DNA of 64,000 nt. Source: Methylobacterium sp. Leaf104. Its GTDB lineage: Bacteria; Pseudomonadota; Alphaproteobacteria; Rhizobiales; Beijerinckiaceae. Positions 8,606 to 17,048 of the stretch are shown here, in pieces (positions within the stretch are counted from its first letter, which is position 1; each line of letters opens with the position of its first letter). The position numbers and the translations under genes were made by a program. Location of the stretch: contig NZ_LMMZ01000037.1 of assembly GCF_001422885.1 (NCBI RefSeq), positions 250,105-314,104 on the forward strand, given 5' to 3'. Under the pieces are notes generated by a model. The model searched no databases. It saw nothing but the letters and a program-made list of their open reading frames with translations, and was not told the origin of the DNA.

Positions 8606-9364
8606 TCAATCTCGGCGCCGATAGCGATAGCCGTAGAGAGTGCGGGAAAACCCGAGGCCGGCATACAGGGCACGGGCCGGCGCGTTCTCGGCGACCACCT
8701 GCAGGCAGGCCCCAGTCGCTCCCCGACGCCGCGCCCAGGCCATCAGGGCCAGGATCAGGCTGCGCGCGTGTCCCGCCCGGCGGTGGGCCGGATGAGTCGC
8801 CACGGATTCGAAGACGAGGATGCCGCGGTGCACGGCGCCGTAGGCGACGGCCACCGTGACGTCCGCTTCGACCCGCCGGGCAAACATCCTCGGCAGGATG
8901 AGGCAGTCGATCGAGGCGCGGTAGCTCGTCGAGGCGGCGTCCGACACCACCCCCTCGCAGGCCGCCCGCGCCGTCAGCCACGCCGCGTCCGGGGCGTCGG
9001 CGAGACGAACGTTCTCGAAGGGGCCGGTCTCGCGCGCAGAAAGCTCGGCGAAGAGCGTGCAGGTCTCGCCCTCCCGGCCAAACCCGAGATCGTCGAGGAT
9101 GAGATCCATCTCCGGCACGAGATCGGGCACCCGGACGATCATTGGCCGACCGAGGCTGCGGTAGACGGTCTCCGCCTCGGCGATGACGACGGCGGGGTCG
9201 TCGCGCCATCCGCGCAGGGGATTGAGCGAGTTCGTCCGCCGCGTCGGGCCGCCGGACGCCCGCAGCATCCAGCCGCCGAGGGCGATCTCGAGCGGCGAAG
9301 GCCGGGCGTTGCGGCAGGCCTCCTCGACGGCCCAGGCACGATCCTCGTCCGACCGCCAGATCAT
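8606..9364 (-). CDS. GNAT family N-acetyltransferase
   Basis: A 252-residue GCN5-related acetyltransferase. The acetyl-CoA-binding motif A is visible as ESVATHPAHRRAGHARSLI, followed by GATGACLQVVAENAPARALYAGLGF, the usual motif B. An N-terminal 120-residue region (ACRNARPSPLEIALGGWMLR, SLNPLRG) resembles the duplicated GNAT half found in two-domain members. The acceptor substrate is unknown. It lies downstream of tpiA on the same strand with a 96-base gap and converges with the NTF2-like gene. Confidence 0.85.
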   Translation of the reverse strand: MIWRSDEDRAWAVEEACRNARPSPLEIALGGWMLRASGGPTRRTNSLNPLRGWRDDPAVVIAEAETVYRSLGRPMIVRVPDLVPEMDLILDDLGFGREGETCTLFAELSARETGPFENVRLADAPDAAWLTARAACEGVVSDAASTSYRASIDCLILPRMFARRVEADVTVAVAYGAVHRGILVFESVATHPAHRRAGHARSLILALMAWARRRGATGACLQVVAENAPARALYAGLGFSRTLYGYRYRRRD

Positions 9365-9460
9365 CTCAGCCGTCGGGTCATCGACGTGGACTCCGTCATC
9401 GAGGTGGACTCTCCTGCACGACCGCTCGGAACCGCGACCGCGAAGCGTCCCGACAGCCGA

Positions 9461-10225
9461 TCAGCGCAGGTAGGCGCGGGCGATGCCGAGGAAATCGTCG
9501 GCGACGAGGCTGGCGCCGCCCACCAAGGCGCCGTCGACGTTCTCGACGGCCATCAACTCGCGGGCGTTGCTCCGCTTGACGGATCCGCCGTAGAGGATTC
9601 GCACCGCCTGCGCCTCGGCGCCGATCAGCTGCCCCAGCATCTCGCGCAGCGAGGCGTGGACCTCGGCGATGTCGGCGGGGGTCGGGGTCAGACCGGTACC
9701 GATCGCCCAGACCGGCTCGTAGGCGATGACCGTGTCCTTCGCCGTGGCTCCCTTCGGCACACCGATCGCGAGCTGCGCGCGGACGATGTCGAGGGTCCGG
9801 CCCTCCTCGCGCTCCTCCTTGGTCTCGCCGACGCAGATGATGCCGCAGAGGCCGGCGCGGCGGGCGGCGAGCGCCTTGGCGTGGACGCCGTCATCGGTCT
9901 CGTGATGGTAGGCCCGGCGTTCGGAATGGCCGACGATGACGTAGGAGGCGCCGAGATCGGCGAGCATCTCGGCCGAGATGCTGCCCGTGAAGGCGCCGCT
10001 CGGCTTCGCGTGCAGGTTCTGGCCACCGATGGCGATGGGCGATCCGTAGGTCGCCGCGACGCACGAGGCGATCAGCGTGGAGGGCGGGCAGATCAGGACG
10101 TCGACGGTCTCGAGGAGGTCGGCGGTCAGGCCATTGCGGACGGCCTCGACCACGGCAACCGAGCTGCGCAGCCCGTTCATCTTCCAGTTGCCGGCAACCA
10201 ACGGCCGTCGCCCCGACTTCGTCAT
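9461..10225 (-). CDS. tpiA: Triosephosphate isomerase
   Basis: This glycolytic enzyme interconverts dihydroxyacetone phosphate and glyceraldehyde 3-phosphate. The 254-residue product shows the substrate Lys motif PLVAGNWKMNG, the catalytic His in YVIVGHSERR, the catalytic Glu in IAYEPVWAIGTG and the phosphate loop RILYGGSVK. ATG 10225 is preferred over the in-frame GTG at 10237 because a GAGG element sits at the right distance. It is divergent from the chaperone gene at 10402. In related genomes secG and pyrG usually follow directly; here two other genes intervene. Confidence 0.96.
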   Translation of the reverse strand: MTKSGRRPLVAGNWKMNGLRSSVAVVEAVRNGLTADLLETVDVLICPPSTLIASCVAATYGSPIAIGGQNLHAKPSGAFTGSISAEMLADLGASYVIVGHSERRAYHHETDDGVHAKALAARRAGLCGIICVGETKEEREEGRTLDIVRAQLAIGVPKGATAKDTVIAYEPVWAIGTGLTPTPADIAEVHASLREMLGQLIGAEAQAVRILYGGSVKRSNARELMAVENVDGALVGGASLVADDFLGIARAYLR

Positions 10226-10401
10226 CCCATTCCTCACTGATATGGCTTCGCTTCGCGGTTGCGCCGGCCCTAACAGAGCCTCCTGGGCGGCGCAAACCGC
10301 GAACGCCCTTTGCGGTGACAGCGCGGATGGTCTATCGCGAGCGGCTTTCCCAGAAACGACGGGCGCTCCCGGCGCCCACCCGACGGGTACCCGGACGTCC
10401 G

Positions 10402-12306
10402 ATGCTGCAGAACATGCGCAAGGCCAGCCAGCACTGGCTCGGCAAGATCATCCTCACGGTGGTCTTCACCTTCCTGATCGCCGGCGTGGCGATCTTCGGC
10501 GTCGAGGAGTTCTTCCGCGCGGGCTCGTCCACCAGCGTGGCCACCGTCGGTCGGGCGCAGATCTCCGCGGAGACCGTGCGCAGCGCCTACCAGAACCAGC
10601 TTCAGCGCTACCAGAGCCAGACCCGCCGGACCCTGACGCCGGATCAGGCCCGGGCGCTCGGCATCGACCGGCAGGTGTTGGCGCAGCTCGTCAGCGAGGC
10701 GTCCCTCGATCAGCAGACCGCCGCCCTCGGCCTGAGCATACCCGACGCGGCCGTGCTGCGGGCGATCCAGGAGGAGAAGAGCTTCCAGGGCGCCGACGGC
10801 AAGTTCGATCCCGCCCTGTTCTACCAGACGCTTCAGCGCGCCGGCATCAACGAAGCCACCTTCGTGCGTGAGCAGCGCGCCGTCGCCGCCCGTCTGCAGC
10901 TCGCCGAAGCCGTCGCGGCCGACCTCCACGTTCCCGAGGCCCTGCGCGAAGCCGTCCACCGCTACACCACGGAACGCCGGTCGGTCGCCCTGATGATGCT
11001 GCCGCCCTCCGTGGCCGGCGACGTCCCGGCCCCCTCGGAAGACGCGGTGAAGGCGTATTACGAGGAGAACAAATCCGCGTTCCGCGCGCCGGAAACGCGC
11101 GCCGTCACCCTGCTGGTTCTCGACCCGCAGGCGATGGCCAAGCCGGAGGCCGTGACCGCCGAGGACGTCGCCAAGCGCTACGATTCCGAGAAGGGCCGCT
11201 ACGGCACGCCGGAGCGCCGCACGATCCAGCAGATCGTCTTCCCGGATCAGGCCGCCGCCGAGGCGGCCCGCAAGGCGGTCGAGTCCGGCGAGAAGCCGTT
11301 CGAGGCGGTGGCCGCCGAGACCGGCGCCGATCCGAAGAACCTCTCGCTCGGCACCCTGTCGAAGGCCGAGCTGTTCGATCCCGCCGTGGCGGACACCGCC
11401 TTCAGCCTGCCGGTGAACACGATCAGCGCTCCGGTGAAGGGCCGCTTCGGCACCGTCCTGCTGCGCGTCACGGCCATCGAACCGGAGACGGTCAAGCCGC
11501 TGGCCGACGTTTCGGCCGACATCGCCAAGACCATCGCCCTGGAGCGCGCCGCCAGCGGGATCGACACGGCGCATGACGCGATCGAGGATCAGCGCGCGAA
11601 TTCGAAACCCCTGGCCGACATCGCGAAGGAGCGCGACCTGCCATTGCGGACCATTCCGGCCGTCAGCGCGCAGGGTCTCGATCCCGCGGGCAGGACCGTC
11701 GAGGGTATCCCGGATCGCGACACCACCCTGACGGCCCTGTTCCGGGCCGAGATGGGCGGCGACAACGAGCCCCTGCGCACGAAGACCGGCGGCTACGTCT
11801 GGTACGACGTGACGAGCATCGACCGCGCCCACGACAAGCCCCTGGACGAAGTCCGCGACGAGGTCGTCACGCGCTGGCGCGCGGCCGAGGTCCAGAGCCG
11901 GCTCCTGGCGAAGGCCAAGGAGTTGTCGGCGCGCCTCGACAAGGGCGAGACCGTCGAGGCGATCGCGTCGGAAGCCGGTCTGAACGTCCAGACCCTGACC
12001 GATCTGGCCCGCAACCAGGCGCAGGGAGACCTGACGGCCGAGGTGGTGAACCGCGTCTTCGCGACGGCCGTCGACAAGTCGGCCTCGGCCGAGGCCGGCG
12101 AGAGCCGCGCCCTGTTCAAGGTCACCGCAGCATCGATGCCGGCCTTCGTGACCGGTTCGCCGGAGGACGAGGCGATCACCAAGCGCTTCCAGCCGACCAT
12201 CGCCGACGACGTCCTCGGCGAGTACATCGGCGATGTGCAGACCTCGGTGGGCGTGACCATCAACCAGGCCGCCTTCCGTCGGGCGATCGGCGGCGGCGAG
12301 TACTGA
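10402..12306 (+). CDS. Membrane-anchored SurA/PpiD-like peptidylprolyl isomerase chaperone
   Basis: A 634-residue periplasmic folding factor anchored by one N-terminal helix (GKIILTVVFTFLIAGVAIFG, about residues 14-33). A SurA-type N-terminal domain follows (VGRAQISAETVRSAYQNQLQ), then a central parvulin-like region around ERRTIQQIVFPDQAAAEAA and LSLGTLSKAELFDPAVADTA. A second chaperone-like domain completes it. This is PpiD architecture. The ATG at 10402 precedes the conserved MLQNMRKAS start. It ends 7 bases before trpE, so it heads the trp-moa transcription unit or is co-transcribed with it. Confidence 0.88.
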   Translation: MLQNMRKASQHWLGKIILTVVFTFLIAGVAIFGVEEFFRAGSSTSVATVGRAQISAETVRSAYQNQLQRYQSQTRRTLTPDQARALGIDRQVLAQLVSEASLDQQTAALGLSIPDAAVLRAIQEEKSFQGADGKFDPALFYQTLQRAGINEATFVREQRAVAARLQLAEAVAADLHVPEALREAVHRYTTERRSVALMMLPPSVAGDVPAPSEDAVKAYYEENKSAFRAPETRAVTLLVLDPQAMAKPEAVTAEDVAKRYDSEKGRYGTPERRTIQQIVFPDQAAAEAARKAVESGEKPFEAVAAETGADPKNLSLGTLSKAELFDPAVADTAFSLPVNTISAPVKGRFGTVLLRVTAIEPETVKPLADVSADIAKTIALERAASGIDTAHDAIEDQRANSKPLADIAKERDLPLRTIPAVSAQGLDPAGRTVEGIPDRDTTLTALFRAEMGGDNEPLRTKTGGYVWYDVTSIDRAHDKPLDEVRDEVVTRWRAAEVQSRLLAKAKELSARLDKGETVEAIASEAGLNVQTLTDLARNQAQGDLTAEVVNRVFATAVDKSASAEAGESRALFKVTAASMPAFVTGSPEDEAITKRFQPTIADDVLGEYIGDVQTSVGVTINQAAFRRAIGGGEY

Positions 12307-12313
12307 TCCGCCG

Positions 12314-13912
12314 ATGACCCAGGAGCCAGACTTCCAAGAATCAGCCTTGCAGGAATCAGCCCTGCAGCAATCAGCCCTGCAGGAACCGGGCTTGCAGGAA
12401 CCGGCCTTTCCGGCCTTCGCGGACGCCTACGGCGCGGGTCGTCCGACGCTCCTCAGCCTCACCCTCGTGGCGGATCTGGAGACGCCGGTCGCCGCCTTCC
12501 TGAAGCTGCGGGCGCAGCACGCCGGCACGGCCTTCCTCCTCGAATCCGTCGAGGGCGGCGTGGTGCGCGGGCGCTACTCGATGATCGGCCTCGATCCCGA
12601 CCTGGCCTGGCGATGCCGCGACGGACGCCCGGAGATCGCCCGGGGTCCCGACCTGTCGGCGTTCACGCGCGAGGATGCCGCGCCCCTGGCGAGCCTGCGG
12701 GCTCTGATCGCCGAAAGCGCCATCGGGGCCGACGCCGACACCGATGTGCTGCCGCCGATGGCGGCCGGCCTGTTCGGCTATCTCGGCTACGACATGGTCC
12801 GCGCCATGGAGACGCTCGGCACGCCCAATCCCGATCCCATCGGGGTGCCCGACGCGATCCTGGTGCGCCCGCGCGTCATGGTGGTCTTCGATTCGGTGCG
12901 CGATCTCATCACGGTGGTCGGCCCGGTGCGTCCGGCGCCCGGGATCGGCGCCCGCGCAGCCTACGAGGCGACGCTCGGACGGCTCGAGCGCGTGGCGGAG
13001 ATCCTCGAAGGTCCCCTCCCCGTCGAGGCACGCATCGACCCGCGCGCCATCGCGCATCCCGAGCCCGTCTCGAACACCACGCCGGACGCGTACCTGGCGA
13101 TGGTGGCCCGGGCCAAGGAGTACATCGTCGCGGGCGACGTCTTCCAGGTGGTGCTGTCCCAGCGCTTCGAAGCCCCCTTCACCCTGCCGGCCCTGGCCCT
13201 CTACCGCTCGCTGCGGCGGACCAACCCGGCCCCGTTCCTGTGCTACCTCGACTTCGAGGATTTCCAGCTCGTCTGCTCCTCGCCGGAGATCCTGGTGCGG
13301 GTGCGGGACGGGCGCGTCACCATCCGGCCGATCGCCGGAACGCGCCGGCGCGGGGCCGACCCGGCCGAGGACAAGGCCCTGGCGGAGGAGCTGCTCGCCG
13401 ATCCGAAGGAGCGCTCCGAGCACCTCATGCTGCTCGACCTCGGCCGCAACGACGTCGGCCGCGTCGCGCGCATCGGCAGCGTCACGGTGACGGGCTCGTT
13501 CTTCCTCGAATTCTACAGCCAGGTCATGCACATCGTCTCGAACGTCGAGGGCGAGCTCGACCCGAAGCACGATGTCCTGGCGGCGCTGGCCGCCGGCTTC
13601 CCGGCCGGCACGGTCTCGGGCGCGCCCAAGGTGCGCGCCATGGAGATCATCGACGAACTGGAGCGCGAGAAGCGGGGTCCCTATGGCGGCTGCATCGGCT
13701 ATTTCGGCGCGCGCGGCGAGATGGACACCTGCATCGTGCTGCGCACTGCGCTCGTGAAGGACGGCCGCATGCACGTCCAGGCCGGCGCCGGCATCGTGTA
13801 CGATTCCGACCCCGCCTCCGAACAGCAGGAATGCGTCAACAAGGCCAAGGCGCTGTTCCGCGCGGCGGAGGACGCGGTGGTGTTCGCGAGCCGGGCGCGG
13901 CGGGGACAGTAG
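12314..13912 (+). CDS. trpE: Anthranilate synthase component I
   Basis: TrpE converts chorismate and ammonia (from TrpG) to anthranilate, the first step to tryptophan. The 532-residue protein has the N-terminal regulatory domain and a C-terminal chorismate-binding domain with LLDLGRNDVGRVA, PAGTVSGAPKVRAMEII and YGGCIGYFG. The N-terminus is unusual: residues 7-31 are five copies of a five-residue unit related to LQESA, encoded by a 15-base repeat, before the normal TrpE start near PTLLSL. The ATG lies 7 bases after the chaperone stop. No leader peptide or attenuator fits in that gap. Confidence 0.96.
   Translation: MTQEPDFQESALQESALQQSALQEPGLQEPAFPAFADAYGAGRPTLLSLTLVADLETPVAAFLKLRAQHAGTAFLLESVEGGVVRGRYSMIGLDPDLAWRCRDGRPEIARGPDLSAFTREDAAPLASLRALIAESAIGADADTDVLPPMAAGLFGYLGYDMVRAMETLGTPNPDPIGVPDAILVRPRVMVVFDSVRDLITVVGPVRPAPGIGARAAYEATLGRLERVAEILEGPLPVEARIDPRAIAHPEPVSNTTPDAYLAMVARAKEYIVAGDVFQVVLSQRFEAPFTLPALALYRSLRRTNPAPFLCYLDFEDFQLVCSSPEILVRVRDGRVTIRPIAGTRRRGADPAEDKALAEELLADPKERSEHLMLLDLGRNDVGRVARIGSVTVTGSFFLEFYSQVMHIVSNVEGELDPKHDVLAALAAGFPAGTVSGAPKVRAMEIIDELEREKRGPYGGCIGYFGARGEMDTCIVLRTALVKDGRMHVQAGAGIVYDSDPASEQQECVNKAKALFRAAEDAVVFASRARRGQ
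12332..12406 (+). repeat. Five in-frame 15-base tandem repeats in the trpE 5' end
   Basis: Five consecutive 15-base units, each similar to TTGCAGGAATCAGCC, encode FQESA, LQESA, LQQSA, LQEPG and LQEPA. Units differ by a few substitutions and the reading frame is kept. They extend the N-terminus of TrpE ahead of the conserved domain. Confidence 0.9.
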
Positions 13913-13988
13913 CGGGACGGCGCGGGGACGTGTTGACCCCCCGGAGGAGTCCGGTCAAACCGCTCCTATGCCCGCGCGTGAGCCGCCC

Positions 13989-14603
13989 ATGTCCGACGTC
14001 CTCGTCATCGACAACTACGATTCCTTCACGTGGAACCTCGTCCACCTGATCGGTCCGCTCTGCGGCTCGATCGACGTGGTGCGCAACGACGCGATCGGCA
14101 CCGAGGAGATCCGTGCGCGCCGGCCCGACGCCGTGGTGCTGTCGCCCGGCCCCTGCTCGCCCAACGAGGCCGGGATCTGTCTCGACGTGGTCAAGGATCT
14201 CTCGGCCGAGATCCCGATCTTCGGGGTTTGCCTCGGCCTGCAGGCCATCGGGCAGGCCTTCGGCGGCGACGTCGTGCGGGCGCCGACCCCCATGCACGGC
14301 AAGGTCTCCAGCATCCAGCACCGGGCCTCCGGCATCTTTCGCGGCCTCAACGGGCCCTTCGACGCGACCCGGTACCATTCCCTCGTGGTGGCGCGCGGCG
14401 GCTGTCCGGCCGACCTGAACGTCACGGCGGAAGCCGACGGCCTGATCATGGGGCTTCAGCACGCCCACCTGCCCGTGCACGGCGTGCAGTTCCACCCGGA
14501 GAGCATCCTCTCGCACCACGGATCGCAGATCCTGCGGAATTTCCTGGACATCGCGGCGGCGTGGAACGCGGCGCGTGACAAGGGTCGCAACGGCGTGCAT
14601 TGA
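13989..14603 (+). CDS. trpG: Anthranilate synthase component II (glutamine amidotransferase)
   Basis: This subunit releases ammonia from glutamine for TrpE. The 204-residue class I amidotransferase begins MSDVLVIDNYDSFTWNL and contains LSPGPCSPNEAG, the nucleophile Cys in FGVCLGLQAIG, and the His-Glu pair in GVQFHPESIL. ATG 13989 is chosen by family length; another in-frame ATG at 13968 would add seven residues. It lies 76 bases downstream of trpE and is followed by trpD. Confidence 0.96.
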   Translation: MSDVLVIDNYDSFTWNLVHLIGPLCGSIDVVRNDAIGTEEIRARRPDAVVLSPGPCSPNEAGICLDVVKDLSAEIPIFGVCLGLQAIGQAFGGDVVRAPTPMHGKVSSIQHRASGIFRGLNGPFDATRYHSLVVARGGCPADLNVTAEADGLIMGLQHAHLPVHGVQFHPESILSHHGSQILRNFLDIAAAWNAARDKGRNGVH

Positions 14604-14667
14604 CGGGACACGTCACCCGTCAGGAACAATCCCGGTCCTTCGCACCGAGTCTGCGCACCCGAGTCTC

Positions 14668-15693
14668 ATGGAATCCTTCAAGCCCCTCCTCGCGAAGGTC
14701 GCCGCGGGTGCGAGCCTCACGCGCGACGAGGCCCGCCGGGCCTTCGACGACCTGCTCTCGGGCGACGTCACGCCGGTCCAGGCCAGCGCCTTTCTCGTCG
14801 CCCTCAAGGTCCGCGGCGAGGCGCCGGACGAGATCGTCGGCGCCGTCGAGGCGATGCGGGCGCGGATGCTGCCGGTCCAAAGCGTCCCGGGTGCGGTCGA
14901 CGTGGTCGGCACCGGCGGTGACCACTCGGGCAGCTACAACGTCTCGACCCTGGCCGCCATCGTCACGGCCGCGTGCGGCGTGCCCGTGGCCAAGCACGGC
15001 AACCGGGCCGCCACCTCCCGCTCGGGCGCGGCCGACGTGCTCGCGGCCCTCGGCGTGCGGATCGGGCTCTCTCCCGACGCGCTGAGCCTCTGCCTGGCGG
15101 AGGCGGGCCTGTGCTTCATGTTTGCGCAGACGCACCACGCCGCCATGCGTCACGTGGCGCCGGTGCGGGCCGAACTGCCGACCCGAACGATCTTCAACAT
15201 GCTCGGCCCCCTGGCCAACCCGGCCGGCGTGCGGCGCCAGCTCTTCGGGGTGTCGTCCGCGGCCTGGGCCGAGCCGCTGACCGACGTGTTGGCCCAGCTC
15301 GGCAGCGACCGGGTCTGGACCGTGCACGGCAGCGACGGCCTCGACGAGATCACCGTCACGGGTCCCACCGCCGTCGTGGCGCTGGAAGGCGGCCGGGTCT
15401 CGCGCTTCACCATCGACCCGCGCGAGGTCGGCCTGCCGCTGCACGGGCTCGAGGCCCTGCGCGGCGGCGATCCGGCGCACAACGCCGCCGCCCTCGCACA
15501 AGTCTTGGACGGGGCGCGAAACGCCTATCGCGACATCGCGGTGCTGAATGCCGGTGCCGCCCTGGTCGTCGCGGAGGCCGCGCAATCCCTCGCCGAAGGC
15601 GTCGCGCGCGCCGGCGAAGCCCTCGACAGCGGCGCCGCGCGCGCCACACTAGACACGCTGGTCCGCCTCTCGAACCTTCGCTCGAACGCTTGA
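14668..15693 (+). CDS. trpD: Anthranilate phosphoribosyltransferase
   Basis: TrpD transfers phosphoribose to anthranilate. The 341-residue protein shows the glycine-rich PRPP motif VVGTGGDHSGSYNVST, the KHGNRAATSRSGAADVL segment and HHAAMRHVAPVRAELPTRT, followed by FNMLGPLANPAG. The ATG at 14668 gives the standard N-terminus MESFKPLLAKV; the earlier frame is only an open extension. Its position after trpG and before trpC fits a single pathway unit. Confidence 0.97.
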   Translation: MESFKPLLAKVAAGASLTRDEARRAFDDLLSGDVTPVQASAFLVALKVRGEAPDEIVGAVEAMRARMLPVQSVPGAVDVVGTGGDHSGSYNVSTLAAIVTAACGVPVAKHGNRAATSRSGAADVLAALGVRIGLSPDALSLCLAEAGLCFMFAQTHHAAMRHVAPVRAELPTRTIFNMLGPLANPAGVRRQLFGVSSAAWAEPLTDVLAQLGSDRVWTVHGSDGLDEITVTGPTAVVALEGGRVSRFTIDPREVGLPLHGLEALRGGDPAHNAAALAQVLDGARNAYRDIAVLNAGAALVVAEAAQSLAEGVARAGEALDSGAARATLDTLVRLSNLRSNA

Positions 15694-15702
15694 AAGCCCG
15701 TC

Positions 15703-16554
15703 ATGTCCGAGCCTAAGCCCGGGTCCGTCTCCGACATCCCTCCCACGGAGCGGAAGGATGTGCTGGCCCGCATCGAGACCTACAAGCGGCGCGAAATCGC
15801 AGAGGCGAAGCTGCGCGTTCCGCAGACCAAGCTCGAGAGGCGCATCGCCGACGTCTCGGCCCCGCGCGGCTTCGCCGACGCCATCGCGGCGCATATCGCC
15901 CAAAAGCGGCCGGCGCTGATCGCCGAGGTGAAGAAGGCCTCTCCGTCGAAGGGCTTGATCCGAGCCGACTTCGACCCGGCGGTGCTCGCCGCCGCCTACG
16001 AGGCCGGCGGCGCCACCTGCCTGTCGGTCCTCACGGATACGCCTTCATTCCAGGGCAAGCCCGAATACCTGACCGAGGCGCGGGCAGCCTGCTCCCTGCC
16101 TGTCCTGCGCAAGGACTTCCTGTTCGAGCCCTACCAGGTCTTCGAGGCGCGGGCCTGGGGGGCCGACTGCATCCTCGTCATCATGGCCTGCCTCGACGAC
16201 GAGGAGGCTGCCGCCCTGGTCGAGACCGCGCACGACCTCGGCATGGACGTCCTGGTCGAAGTGCACGATTCCGAAGAACTGGCGCGGGCCATCCCGCTCG
16301 GCACCCGGCTCGTGGGCATCAACAACCGCAACCTGAAGACCTTCGAGGTCTCGTTCGAAACGGCGATCCGCCTTGCCGAGGGTGTGCCGGCCGATCGGAT
16401 CGCCGTGGCCGAGAGCGGGATCGCCGGACATGCCGACGTGGTCCGCCTCGCCGAGAGCGGCCTCGACACCATCCTGGTCGGCGAGAGCCTGATGCGCGAG
16501 GCCGACGTCACCGCCGCCACCCGCCGCCTGCTCTTCGGCGACACGAAGGCCTGA
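15703..16554 (+). CDS. trpC: Indole-3-glycerol phosphate synthase
   Basis: TrpC closes the indole ring. The 283-residue TIM-barrel protein shows the family motifs PALIAEVKKASPSKG, LSVLTDTPSFQG, PVLRKDFLFEPYQV, VGINNRNLKTFEV and VAESGIAGHADV. The first 22 residues are a poorly conserved extension before the usual DVLARIETYKRREI start. It begins 9 bases after trpD and moaC follows within 8 bases. Confidence 0.97.
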   Translation: MSEPKPGSVSDIPPTERKDVLARIETYKRREIAEAKLRVPQTKLERRIADVSAPRGFADAIAAHIAQKRPALIAEVKKASPSKGLIRADFDPAVLAAAYEAGGATCLSVLTDTPSFQGKPEYLTEARAACSLPVLRKDFLFEPYQVFEARAWGADCILVIMACLDDEEAAALVETAHDLGMDVLVEVHDSEELARAIPLGTRLVGINNRNLKTFEVSFETAIRLAEGVPADRIAVAESGIAGHADVVRLAESGLDTILVGESLMREADVTAATRRLLFGDTKA

Positions 16555-16562
16555 GGACGCCG

Positions 16563-17048
16563 ATGGCCGAGCTCACGCATCTCGACGCCTCCGGCGCGGC
16601 CAACATGGTCGATGTCTCGGAGAAGGACGCCACCACGCGAACCGCGCGGGCGACCGGCTCGGTGATCATGCTGCCCGAGACCCTGCGGCTGATCCGGGAA
16701 GGCGATGCCAAGAAGGGCGACGTCATCGGCACGGCGCGGCTCGCCGGCATCATGGCCTCGAAGCGAACCCACGAGCTCATCCCCCTCTGCCATCCCCTTC
16801 TGCTCGCGAAGGTCCGGGTGGATTGCGAGCCCGATGACCGGCTGCCGGGCCTCCGAGTGACGGCGGAGGTGAAGGTCCTCGGACCGACCGGCGTCGAGAT
16901 GGAGGCCCTGATGGCCGTCTCGGTGGCCTGCCTGACGATCTACGACATGGTGAAGGCGGCCGATCGGGGCATGCGCATCGAGGGCATCCGCCTGCTGGCC
17001 AAGGATGGCGGGCGCTCCGGCCCCTACCGCGCCGAGGACGAGGCTTGA
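16563..17048 (+). CDS. moaC: Cyclic pyranopterin monophosphate synthase
   Basis: MoaC works with MoaA to make cyclic pyranopterin monophosphate in molybdenum cofactor synthesis. The 161-residue product carries MVDVSEKDATTRTA, the LIPLCHPLLL motif and EVKVLGPTGVEMEALMAVSV followed by LTIYDMVKA and DRGMRIEGIRLL, all diagnostic. Its position between trpC and moeA is common in Hyphomicrobiales. The stop overlaps the probable TTG start of moeA. Confidence 0.97.
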   Translation: MAELTHLDASGAANMVDVSEKDATTRTARATGSVIMLPETLRLIREGDAKKGDVIGTARLAGIMASKRTHELIPLCHPLLLAKVRVDCEPDDRLPGLRVTAEVKVLGPTGVEMEALMAVSVACLTIYDMVKAADRGMRIEGIRLLAKDGGRSGPYRAEDEA

